NCBI RefSeq assembly: GCF_001641085.1
Contig: NZ_LXIE01000001.1
Location: 62,001 to 126,000 of the forward strand
Source: Aequorivita soesokkakensis
GTDB lineage: Bacteria; Bacteroidota; Bacteroidia; Flavobacteriales; Flavobacteriaceae
Direction of reading: 5' to 3'
Length of the DNA: 64,000 nucleotides
Part shown: positions 1-8,044 of the stretch, one piece after another
How the letters are laid out: each line of letters opens with the position of its first letter
Numbering within the stretch: the first letter of the stretch is position 1
Notes under the pieces: generated by a model
Seen by the model: only the letters and a program-made list of their open reading frames with translations
Databases searched by the model: none
Told to the model about the DNA's origin: nothing
Translations under genes and position numbers: made by a program

Positions 1-8
1 ATAAATAA

Positions 9-40
9 TTTGGATATCCCAAAGCTGACAAATATATTTG
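9..40 (+). promoter_or_regulatory. Bacteroidota-type promoter for the TonB receptor
   Basis: TTTG at 9-12 and TATATTTG at 33-40 are separated by 20 bases. This matches the Bacteroidota sigma-70 consensus TTTG-N19-21-TAnnTTTG. The expected transcript start lies near 47, about 30 bases before the ATG at 80. No Fur-like box is obvious in the short sequence available upstream. Confidence 0.65.
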
Positions 41-79
41 CCGAAAATTATTATTTATATATAGTCTAAATAAAGAACA

Positions 80-2503
80 ATGAAAAGCCAACTAATCACC
101 CTCTTTACATTTCTCATCACAACTTATGCCTTCGCACAAAATGCATCCATTTCCGGCACTATAAAAGATAATAACCAAAACCCAATTGCTGGAGTAAATG
201 TTTTTATTAAAAATTCTACAAAAGGAACCCAATCAAATAGCAACGGAAGTTTTGAAATTGGAAACTTAACGAATGGAAATTACATCCTTTCAGTTTCCTA
301 TTTAGGCTTTAAAACAAAGGAAATAAATTTCTCACTAGCCAAGAATCAAAATCTGGAACTAGAAACAATAACCCTTTATGAGGGTAATGAAATTCTAAAT
401 GAAGTAGTTATAGAAGGGGAGCGCACCAATAAATTCTCAAGAAAACAAACGGCATACGTTGCCAAACTTCCTTTAAAGGACATTGAAAACACCCAAGTTT
501 ACAGTACCATAACCACCGAACTTTTGGAATCGCAAGTGATTACAAATTTTGACGATGCCCTAAAAAATGCAACGGGCGTGGAACAGCTCTGGGCTTCCAC
601 AGGCCGTGGGGGAGATGGGGCAGGATATTATTCGCTTCGGGGGTTTTCAGTACAACCGCAATTGGTAAATGGGCTGCCCGGCCTAACCAACGGAACTATT
701 AATCCTGCAAACGTGGAGCGCATCGAGGTTTTAAAAGGTCCTTCTGCAACTTTATTCGGCAATGCGGTAAGCTCCTATGGCGGACTTATAAATGTAGTGA
801 CCAAAAAACCCTATGTGGGAACAGGAGGGGAGCTTTCGTTTACCTCTGGAACTTATGGCTTAAACCAAATTATAGGCGATTTCAATACCGCCCTAAGCAA
901 GGAAGACAATCTGTATTTCAGAATTAATACTGCCTATACCACCGAGCAAAGCTTTCAGGATGCGGGCTTTAGAAAATCCTTTTTTGTTGCGCCCTCTCTT
1001 TCCTATAAAGTGAACAACAGGCTTTCCTTTTCGCTTTATGCTGAAATTACCCAGGCCGAACAAACCAATCCGATGTTTTTGTTCCTGAACAGAAGCGCAC
1101 CAACAGAAGCAAGCAATCTGGAGGAGTTGGGCTATAACAATAAACTGTCCTTCACCAGCAACGACTTAACCCTTAAAAACCCAAACCAGAATTACCGTAT
1201 AGAAATGGATTATAAGCTTTCCGATACTTGGGAATCGCAAACCTTGCTTTCAAAAAGTACGACTTCCACAACCGGATATTATTCCTATTTGTTTGACTAT
1301 GGCATTCTTGGGAATGATACATTTTCCCGCTTTATCAACAAACAAAATGCAAATACGCAAACCACAGACATCCAGCAGAACTTTATAGGCGATTTTAAAA
1401 TTGCCTCGCTTCGAAATAGAGTAGTGATCGGCCTGGATTATTTTAATGCCACCCAAACCGATAATGGTACGGGCTATGCCTTTTACGGAAATATTACACC
1501 AGAGGGAGGGGCCAACGGGGACAATCCATTTACACCTGAGGTTGAAACCGATTCATACCCACTCTCTACAGCAGGTGTTGATGCGGTCTTGGCATCACAA
1601 CCTGTGGGCAACAACAAATCCAAATACCATATTTACAGTGTATATGCTTCAGATGTTTTAAACATTACTGATCAACTTTCCGCTATGGTAGGGTTGCGTT
1701 TGGATCGATTTGACAACGAAGGTGATTTGACCACTACCGAAGACGATTACGACCAAACAACCTTATCTCCAAAATTCGGACTTTTATACCAGCCAATAGC
1801 CGATAAGCTTTCGGTTTTTGCAAACTATCAAAACGGCTTTACCAACGTAGCGCCCCAATTGGTTGGAAACCCGGACGAAGGCCCACAAACCCTAAAGACT
1901 TTTGATCCTGAGCAGGCCAATCAATTGGAATTTGGGGTAAAAACCAACCTTTTCAACAATAGATTGAACGTTACTGCAAGTTATTACGATATAAAAGTGA
2001 AGGACCGCGTAATTACAGATCCAGCATCGCCTTTCAATAAAATACAGGGTGGGGAAGTGGTTAGCAAAGGTTTTGAAATTGAAATCAACGCCAACCCCAT
2101 TCCTGGCTTAAACATTCGTGCAGGCTATAGCAATAACGATAGCGAAACCACAAAATCTGACAATAACGAAATCCTAAACAGGCGTCCGCTGGAGGCTGGC
2201 CCGGAAACGCTTTACAATTTTTGGGCAAGCTATGAATTCCAAACAGGAAAGCTCGATGGATTTGGAATAGGGGCTGGCTTTAATGGCGCCAGTGAAAGTT
2301 TCGCCATAAACTATGAATCTACAGGTGAATTTATATTGCCAAGCTATACCGTAGTAAACGCTTCCGTTTTTTACCAAGCAAATAAATATAGAATAGGTTT
2401 AAAATTAAACAATGCCCTAAATGAGAAATATTATAAGGGCTGGTCAACAATCAATCCACAGATGCCAAGAGCATTGTTGGCTAATATTTCCTATACGTTT
2501 TAA
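80..2503 (+). CDS. TonB-dependent siderophore receptor
   Basis: This is a predicted outer-membrane receptor that imports a ferric siderophore or similar iron chelate using TonB energy. Residues 1-19 form a Sec signal peptide ending in AFA. Residues about 24-110 are a carboxypeptidase-regulatory-like domain typical of Bacteroidota receptors. A plug domain follows at about 130-245 (motifs LRGFSVQPQLVNGLPG, VERIEVLKGPSATLFG). The remainder is a 22-strand-type barrel ending in the usual aromatic residue (SYTF). At 807 residues it has the normal length for the family. The PepSY membrane gene downstream is a common partner that may reduce or release the imported iron. The substrate cannot be read from the sequence. 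Confidence 0.93.
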   Translation: MKSQLITLFTFLITTYAFAQNASISGTIKDNNQNPIAGVNVFIKNSTKGTQSNSNGSFEIGNLTNGNYILSVSYLGFKTKEINFSLAKNQNLELETITLYEGNEILNEVVIEGERTNKFSRKQTAYVAKLPLKDIENTQVYSTITTELLESQVITNFDDALKNATGVEQLWASTGRGGDGAGYYSLRGFSVQPQLVNGLPGLTNGTINPANVERIEVLKGPSATLFGNAVSSYGGLINVVTKKPYVGTGGELSFTSGTYGLNQIIGDFNTALSKEDNLYFRINTAYTTEQSFQDAGFRKSFFVAPSLSYKVNNRLSFSLYAEITQAEQTNPMFLFLNRSAPTEASNLEELGYNNKLSFTSNDLTLKNPNQNYRIEMDYKLSDTWESQTLLSKSTTSTTGYYSYLFDYGILGNDTFSRFINKQNANTQTTDIQQNFIGDFKIASLRNRVVIGLDYFNATQTDNGTGYAFYGNITPEGGANGDNPFTPEVETDSYPLSTAGVDAVLASQPVGNNKSKYHIYSVYASDVLNITDQLSAMVGLRLDRFDNEGDLTTTEDDYDQTTLSPKFGLLYQPIADKLSVFANYQNGFTNVAPQLVGNPDEGPQTLKTFDPEQANQLEFGVKTNLFNNRLNVTASYYDIKVKDRVITDPASPFNKIQGGEVVSKGFEIEINANPIPGLNIRAGYSNNDSETTKSDNNEILNRRPLEAGPETLYNFWASYEFQTGKLDGFGIGAGFNGASESFAINYESTGEFILPSYTVVNASVFYQANKYRIGLKLNNALNEKYYKGWSTINPQMPRALLANISYTF

Positions 2504-2512
2504 TTAGCACCT

Positions 2513-2550
2513 AAAAGGGCAGCCCGCTATAGTATGGGGCTGTCCTTTTT
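2513..2550 (+). terminator. Hairpin with T-run after the TonB receptor gene
   Basis: The arm AAAAGGGCAGCCC (2513-2525) pairs with GGGCTGTCCTTTT (2537-2549), with one G-U pair. It is followed by T residues. It lies 12 bases before the PepSY gene, so it probably attenuates or terminates receptor transcripts inside what otherwise looks like a two-gene operon. Confidence 0.75.
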
Positions 2551-2562
2551 AAAAAGACTTCC

Positions 2563-3699
2563 ATGACCTTTAAAAAATTTATATTCCAACTACATAAAAT
2601 ATTAGGCCTAACTACGGGCCTAGTGGTTTTTGTGGTAGCCATTACGGGTTGCTGTTGGGCGTTTCGTGAAGAAATTGAAAGCCTGTACGATGATTATAAA
2701 AAAGTAGAACCTCAAGAAACAGCCATCTTAACGCCAACGGAAGCAAAAGATATTGCAACCGCCGTCTTTCCCCAGCAAACCATTCACGGCACCCTTTTTA
2801 AAAAAGCTGATGATGCCATAGAGGTTATTTTTTATGACGCGGAACCCGAATTTTATCAAAGTGTATTTCTAAACCCGTATTCGGGGAAGGTGGTCCAGGT
2901 TGACGACCACCTCTCCGGATTCTTTCCCTTTATGCTAAAAGGACATATGCGGCTCTGGCTTCCAAAAAAAATAGGAGAACAGGTAGTGGGGGTTTCGATA
3001 TTGATTTTTATTGTGATCATTATTTCGGGCTTTATTTTATGGCTGCCTAAAAAGCGCAAAAATTTAAAGCAACGTGTGAAATTCGATTGGAAAAAAACCA
3101 CCAAATGGAAACGTAAGAATTTTGATTTGCATTCCATAATTGGATTTTACGTGTGTGCACTCGCCCTGATCCTGGCATTCACAGGCTCGGTGATGTCCTA
3201 TAACTGGTTGAAGTATGTAGTGTATAAATCGGTGGGTGGTGAAAAGGAAGCGCGTTTTATCATTCCCGAAAACCAAAGTATTGCCAACAATAATGATAGT
3301 ATTGCGCCTATGGATTATTTGATTGTAAAACTACAAAAGGAATCGCCAAACGCATCTGCTTATGAATTGCATTACCCCAAAACTCCAGAGGAAAGCATTT
3401 ACGTTGAAGTTTCCAATAGCGAAGGATTGTACTATAATGCGGATTATCGTTTTTTTGACCAAAACACCTTGGATGAAATAGAAACCCCAGGTATATATGG
3501 GAAATACAAAGACGCCAAACTAGCAGATAAAATATTGCGAATGAACTATGATATTCACATTGGCGCTATTGGTGGAATTGCGGGTAAAATAATAGCTTTT
3601 TTTTCAAGCCTGCTTATTGCAAGTCTTCCGGTTACGGGAGTTTTATTGTGGTATGGACGCAATTATAAAAAGAAGAAGAATAAGAAAAAAGTCTCGTAA
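2563..3699 (+). CDS. PepSY-associated TM helix protein (probable siderophore-iron reductase type)
   Basis: This is a 378-residue inner-membrane protein of the PepSY_TM family, commonly found beside siderophore receptors and thought to reduce or release iron from siderophores. Visible membrane helices lie at about 10-33 (TTGLVVFVVAITGCCWAF), 145-167, 194-215 and near the C-terminus (about 340-365). Two periplasmic segments lie between them. The protein starts with the typical FKKFIFQLHKILGL and ends in a lysine-rich cytoplasmic tail. It follows the TonB receptor by 59 bases on the same strand, which supports a joint role in iron uptake. Specific enzymatic activity is inference. Confidence 0.85.
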   Translation: MTFKKFIFQLHKILGLTTGLVVFVVAITGCCWAFREEIESLYDDYKKVEPQETAILTPTEAKDIATAVFPQQTIHGTLFKKADDAIEVIFYDAEPEFYQSVFLNPYSGKVVQVDDHLSGFFPFMLKGHMRLWLPKKIGEQVVGVSILIFIVIIISGFILWLPKKRKNLKQRVKFDWKKTTKWKRKNFDLHSIIGFYVCALALILAFTGSVMSYNWLKYVVYKSVGGEKEARFIIPENQSIANNNDSIAPMDYLIVKLQKESPNASAYELHYPKTPEESIYVEVSNSEGLYYNADYRFFDQNTLDEIETPGIYGKYKDAKLADKILRMNYDIHIGAIGGIAGKIIAFFSSLLIASLPVTGVLLWYGRNYKKKKNKKKVS

Positions 3700-4047
3700 A
3701 GGACTAACTGTGTAATAGCGAATTATCGAATACGCGATTTTTAATAAGAGCAAAAAGGTTAGCTTTTATTTTGGCGTTGGCAAGCGTTGGATAATTATTC
3801 GCTTATTTTTATTGTTTAAATAAGGAGCTCATGAATGCTTCGCAATTGTGTTTAAAATAAATTGCCAGTGCAATTTGACTTTATAAAACAATCGAGCGCT
3901 TGGTAGCGGCTATACTACATAACGGCTAAATATAGATACTAATGTTTTAAATAAACGCTGAGAAGCAAACCACTTAATTATTTAATGACCCAAGTTCCAA
4001 TTATACTTATGAAAACAAATGCTTCTGGGATATTTTACCAAGTATAG

Positions 4048-4171
4048 AATTATAGCTTAGGAATGTTTAACGACCAGTTGTTTGTAAAATAGCTGTTACA
4101 TAATTGCTATCGATATGAGCCTAAAGGCATCATATCTGCAACTATGTAAAATAGAACAGAAAAAGTTCTAT
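4048..4171. repeat. 124-bp direct repeat, copy 1, with internal hairpins
   Basis: It differs from copy 2 (offset exactly 186 bases) at three positions (4074, 4080 and one near 4135). It contains an imperfect 54-base hairpin (4096-4149, arms TTACATAATTGC and GCAACTATGTAA, apical GCC-TAAA-GGC) and then a perfect stem ATAGAAC (4151-4157) with GTTCTAT (4165-4171) around a 7-base A-rich loop. Confidence 0.85.
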
Positions 4172-4233
4172 ATAACTATAAAATCCAATCGCTTATAAAT
4201 GGCATAACTCTCTTGGATATATTCATACTATAA

Positions 4234-4357
4234 AATTATAGCTTAGGAATGTTTAACGAACAGTTTTTTGTAAAATAGCTGTTACATAATTGCTATCGAT
4301 ATGAGCCTAAAGGCATCATAACTGCAACTATGTAAAATAGAACAGAAAAAGTTCTAT
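4234..4357. repeat. 124-bp direct repeat, copy 2
   Basis: It is the same element as 4048-4171, about 98 percent identical. The long hairpin is at 4282-4335 and the ATAGAAC/GTTCTAT stem at 4337-4357. The near-identity of both stems suggests recent duplication or selection on structure. Confidence 0.85.
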
Positions 4358-4385
4358 TCGCTATTTTTCTCATGATAAGATTTGT

Positions 4386-4416
<31 letters not shown>

Positions 4417-4467
4417 ATCAAATACCACTATCCGTTTGATTTAGTATCGAGATTTTATAAATGTAAT

Positions 4468-5388
4468 TTATTCAGTAGCAATTATTGTGTACCACAATGT
4501 TGGCTCTTCTTCTTCTGTTGTGGACATATAAATACCGTTGCGGTATAGATCTATATATAAATTTATATCACGGCTTTCATCAGATAAGTACACAAACCAT
4601 TCATCGCGTTTGGTTTCCGTGAATCTATATTTTGCATCATTTTCAACAGATCGTTCCATCCACACATTGTCACCTACATTTTCAAAATAACCAGTAGGTT
4701 TATCGCCATCCGCTGAATAGACAACTTTTGTTAAATTCAACCCGTTTATTTCAGCTTGGGCACTGCTATCTTCTGTTTGCACTTGCTCTTGTTCAACAAT
4801 GGTATCTGTAGAATCGTTTATTTCCTCAGTATTTACATCTTCTGTACAATTCCATATCACAGCAATAAAAAGAACAAGTGTTACCAATCCGCCAATTAAA
4901 TAAGGGATTATTTTTTTTGATTTTTTTTGAGGATTTGTATTTATAGTTGATACCGGTGGCTTAAAACTTCCCTTGGGAACGGATTTGTTCTCTTCTGCCA
5001 ATTTTAAGGTCTGTTTCAAATCATTCACCAAGCGTTCAAAACCAGCCTCGTGGCCCATTACCGTAAAATCTACAAACTGCTTGCGCGCCAAGCGCATCGG
5101 CACATCACATTCCTCTATCTTTATAGGATTTACTGGCTTATCCAGCCCTATAGCGTATGAAATTTCATCCTTCACATTCTCTGAAGCCACTGAGGTTTTT
5201 GAAAGTATCAGCACTATTGCATCAGCTTTCTTTAACTCTTCCTCTATGGTGTCATCCCAGTCTGTTCCTGTACGTATGTTTTTATCAAACCACACTTCAA
5301 ACCCTTGTTTTCGCAACGCGTCCACAAGGGATTTTACATATTCTGTATCACGTCTTGAATAACTGATGAAAATCTTTTTTGCACTCAT
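4468..5388 (-). CDS. TIR-domain protein with single transmembrane anchor
   Basis: Residues 1-130 form a bacterial TIR (TIR_2) domain beginning KKIFISYSRRD. The motif SENVKDEISYA places Glu75 where the NADase glutamate of catalytic TIR domains sits. A linker (130-158) leads to one membrane helix at about 160-180 (IIPYLIGGLVTLVLFIAVIW). An acidic linker follows, then an outer domain of about 90 residues (215-306) of unknown type that may sense or bind something. It is the last gene of a four-gene minus-strand cassette and starts 28 bases after the small PGDYG gene. TIR proteins in bacteria usually cleave NAD+ or make cyclic ADP-ribose signals in defence; applying this here is inference. Confidence 0.85.
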   Translation of the reverse strand: MSAKKIFISYSRRDTEYVKSLVDALRKQGFEVWFDKNIRTGTDWDDTIEEELKKADAIVLILSKTSVASENVKDEISYAIGLDKPVNPIKIEECDVPMRLARKQFVDFTVMGHEAGFERLVNDLKQTLKLAEENKSVPKGSFKPPVSTINTNPQKKSKKIIPYLIGGLVTLVLFIAVIWNCTEDVNTEEINDSTDTIVEQEQVQTEDSSAQAEINGLNLTKVVYSADGDKPTGYFENVGDNVWMERSVENDAKYRFTETKRDEWFVYLSDESRDINLYIDLYRNGIYMSTTEEEEPTLWYTIIATE

Positions 5389-5416
5389 CTTGTAGCGATT
5401 TAAAATTTAATTTTGT

Positions 5417-5647
5417 TTAATTTTCATCTATAATATCATAAGTCTTTTGAAAAATAGCTGCGTCACACACATATTTTTCGCCATTTATACCCACCATCAA
5501 CCAATCCCCCTTCTTTCCTTTTACTAGCCCTTCCATACTTTCCACCTCAAACGGCTCGTCTATTTGAATACACTTTATAGGAATTGGTTTTTTTAAGGCC
5601 TTTTTAAAATTCAGTTTAGGAATTTCGTCTTGAAGAAATCTTTTCAT
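5417..5647 (-). CDS. Small PGDYG-type protein
   Basis: This is a 76-residue soluble protein. The core KGKKGDWLMVGINGEKYVCD followed by IFQKTYD resembles the small PGDYG family (GD-[YW]-hydrophobic, G-E-x-Y), often encoded in phages and accessory regions and of unknown function. It sits between the caspase-hydrolase gene (98 bases upstream) and the TIR gene (28 bases downstream) on the same strand, so it is probably co-transcribed with them. It has no signal peptide or membrane helix. A role as adaptor, inhibitor or immunity factor for the neighbouring effectors is possible but unsupported by any motif. Confidence 0.7.
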   Translation of the reverse strand: MKRFLQDEIPKLNFKKALKKPIPIKCIQIDEPFEVESMEGLVKGKKGDWLMVGINGEKYVCDAAIFQKTYDIIDEN

Positions 5648-5745
5648 TACGCATTATTTTGAAATTAAATTACAATAAAAAATTGGTTATTAGGTATTTA
5701 ATGAAATTATCAATTGAATTTTCAGTAAACATAATTTGGTTTATA

Positions 5746-7986
5746 CTAAGTTAAAAAGTTCTTTTTTAGGAATTTTATAAATGTGTCTTCCGGATTATCT
5801 GTTTGCATTAAACTAACGTACGCATTATAGGCATTGGCATGGATCGAAATCTTTTGGCGTAAATCAGCCATCTTTGCAGCTTTCCCGTAATTGTCCTTTG
5901 AATTTTCAAAATCTCCTTTATAAAGAAAAGCTTCTCCCATAGTTGCAAGTTTCCATAAACTCGGAAATGGATCTCTCTTCGTGGCTTGTTCTGCTTGGTC
6001 TGCAAACGTATTCATATCTCCTTTTTCTCCTTTCATCAAACTGAGAAAAGCCAGATTGATAGCGTGATAATATATTTGGGAATAATCATTTTTCGCTTCT
6101 GAAATTTTTAGGGCATCGCTGTAATGTTTGAAGGCCATTCGCAAATCTTCAGCTGTATGAGTTTTCAAATATTGGCGCTTATACCTTCCTCCCATTATTC
6201 CCAATAAGTTTGAATTGTCCTTTGCCTCTGGGTGCTCATTTAAAATTTTCATTGCCTCCTCTTCCCTACCGGCTCCTTCCAGTGCATAAACCAATTGCTC
6301 CACGCCTTTACCGTCAAGGGTTTTCAGCGTTGGAAGGAGCTTGTTTATAACCTCACTATACTCGCCTATTGCAATATTTATTTCTTCTGTATTTGAAGAT
6401 TTGTTCAAAAAACTTTTGTTGGTTAACGTATTTAAAATTAGTCGGTAGCTATCGTCATTTTCATTCGTAATCTGTACTATTGAAAAATGGTCGCCCTCTA
6501 TAATTTCGTGATATTTTTTCGGGAAAGGTTCCAAACTTGAACTAATGGGCACATACTCATCTTTAGTGGCTGCAATGGTTTTAAAGGTGAAAGGATATTC
6601 ATCCGGAAAAGCTTCATCCCAACGATTCCGAAGGTTTCGAATATATTGGCTTCCCTCTTTCAATTCTTTTTCATCATTGTCATAAGTGAAAAAGTTTTCC
6701 AATTTTATTTCAGGAAGGCCATAGCTTGGGGTAGCATAGAACATTACGTGGCTTACTCTGCCCAAATCATATTTATCCAATTGTAGCATAGCTTGTTGCA
6801 CTACAATTCCGCCCAAATCGTGCGCTACGATGGCGATACGCTTATATTTTGAAAATTTATTTTTTATTGAAGTAAGCAAAAAATCTGAATTTCTTTCAAT
6901 ATCTTTTGAGCAGGCCCAAACACTCTTGCCCATTTCTGGCACTACATTACTGCTGTATCCCAACGGAAACATATCCCAACCGTCCAAGCCGCCTTTATTG
7001 TTAATGAGCAACTTTGGCGCTTGCGAAAAAGTATTTTCAGCATCGCCGGAAAAACCGTGTACAAAAAGAATTACGCTATTGGCATTTTCACTTTCCCTAA
7101 ATTTTGTAACCAATTCTTTTTCAGTTGATTTAGGTTTGTTTTCTAAAGTTTCAGCTTCAGTCTCTTCAAGGTTATCTTTTTCAAATTTTGAAGAGATACT
7201 AACCACAAAATTTTCATACATCTGAAGATTGGCATATGGTTTTTGATCAGGATTTATTTTAGGAACCCTATCGAATAAATATTCAACAACCTCAATAATC
7301 TTTACGAATGGGTCCTCGTCTTCACGTTTGTGATCTCCCCTTAAAACTTCAAGCATACATTTTGTAAAAATGCTGTTCTCCTCCCCTTCTACAATTCCAC
7401 TTTCCTGATCGGCACGGCAGGCAGAAACAATCATCATTCCACGGCCATCGTCTAAGTTTTGCGCCAAGCCGTCTGCGTTTGTGTGTTTTGGTTGCAAGGG
7501 TTGCCTTGAAACACCTGCCGTCATTCCTGCGGCGTGGCAACAATCTAAAAAGAAAATCAATCTTCGGCATTGCAGTTGTGAGAGTTTATATTTTACCTCT
7601 TCCGCTTTTATCCACGTGGTTTTGTAGTTATTGGGATCATAATCAATTGGGCAGAGATGAAAATACTTTTGGTTTTCTGCTTCGGGCTTCTTTTTTGCTT
7701 CATCTTTTATAAATGTATTGTCGCTATACATCCCGCCGTGACCGGAATAGTAGAGAAACACGGATGAATTTGCATCTGTTCTTTCAAGCAATTCATCAAA
7801 CGCTTTTAGAATTCCAATTCGCGTTGCTTTCTTTTTGGTAAGGATTTTAAGGTTTTTTTTATAATAACCGCCTATTTCTTTATCGCCCAAGAGTTTGTAC
7901 AATGCCTTAGCGTCGTTAACAGTTTCTGGTAAGTCTTTACTACCAACCCCAATAATTAATGCGTGGGCATTTTTAAGTTTTGCCAT
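5746..7986 (-). CDS. Caspase-like peptidase / alpha-beta hydrolase / TPR fusion
   Basis: This 746-residue protein has three parts. Residues 5-265 are a Peptidase C14 (caspase/metacaspase) domain with the catalytic pair His83 (YYSGHGG) and Cys150 (FLDCCHAAG). Residues 303-520 are an alpha/beta hydrolase fold (ILFVHGFSGD, IAIVAHDLGGIVVQ, DEYVP, GDHFSI). Its nucleophile-elbow position carries Asp390 instead of Ser; the later His500 is present. Residues 540-746 are helical TPR-like repeats resembling the TRAFs-binding/DUF4071 type. It has no signal peptide, so it is cytoplasmic. It is encoded 58 bases after the membrane TPR gene and before the PGDYG and TIR genes. Caspase plus TIR in one operon points to a regulated cell-death or defence module (inference). 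Confidence 0.85.
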   Translation of the reverse strand: MAKLKNAHALIIGVGSKDLPETVNDAKALYKLLGDKEIGGYYKKNLKILTKKKATRIGILKAFDELLERTDANSSVFLYYSGHGGMYSDNTFIKDEAKKKPEAENQKYFHLCPIDYDPNNYKTTWIKAEEVKYKLSQLQCRRLIFFLDCCHAAGMTAGVSRQPLQPKHTNADGLAQNLDDGRGMMIVSACRADQESGIVEGEENSIFTKCMLEVLRGDHKREDEDPFVKIIEVVEYLFDRVPKINPDQKPYANLQMYENFVVSISSKFEKDNLEETEAETLENKPKSTEKELVTKFRESENANSVILFVHGFSGDAENTFSQAPKLLINNKGGLDGWDMFPLGYSSNVVPEMGKSVWACSKDIERNSDFLLTSIKNKFSKYKRIAIVAHDLGGIVVQQAMLQLDKYDLGRVSHVMFYATPSYGLPEIKLENFFTYDNDEKELKEGSQYIRNLRNRWDEAFPDEYPFTFKTIAATKDEYVPISSSLEPFPKKYHEIIEGDHFSIVQITNENDDSYRLILNTLTNKSFLNKSSNTEEINIAIGEYSEVINKLLPTLKTLDGKGVEQLVYALEGAGREEEAMKILNEHPEAKDNSNLLGIMGGRYKRQYLKTHTAEDLRMAFKHYSDALKISEAKNDYSQIYYHAINLAFLSLMKGEKGDMNTFADQAEQATKRDPFPSLWKLATMGEAFLYKGDFENSKDNYGKAAKMADLRQKISIHANAYNAYVSLMQTDNPEDTFIKFLKKNFLT

Positions 7987-8044
7987 TTTAGTTAGTTTTA
8001 AACGAATAGAAAAAGTAGTGGGGAGCTGAAAATTTAAAAATATC

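Noticed and set aside
4973-5362. 129-codon open frame antisense to the TIR gene
   Set aside because: It mirrors the coding constraint of the TIR domain; no domain or promoter supports it.
6830-7225. 131-codon open frame antisense to the caspase-hydrolase gene
   Set aside because: Shadow of a clear coding gene; composition lacks protein-like features.
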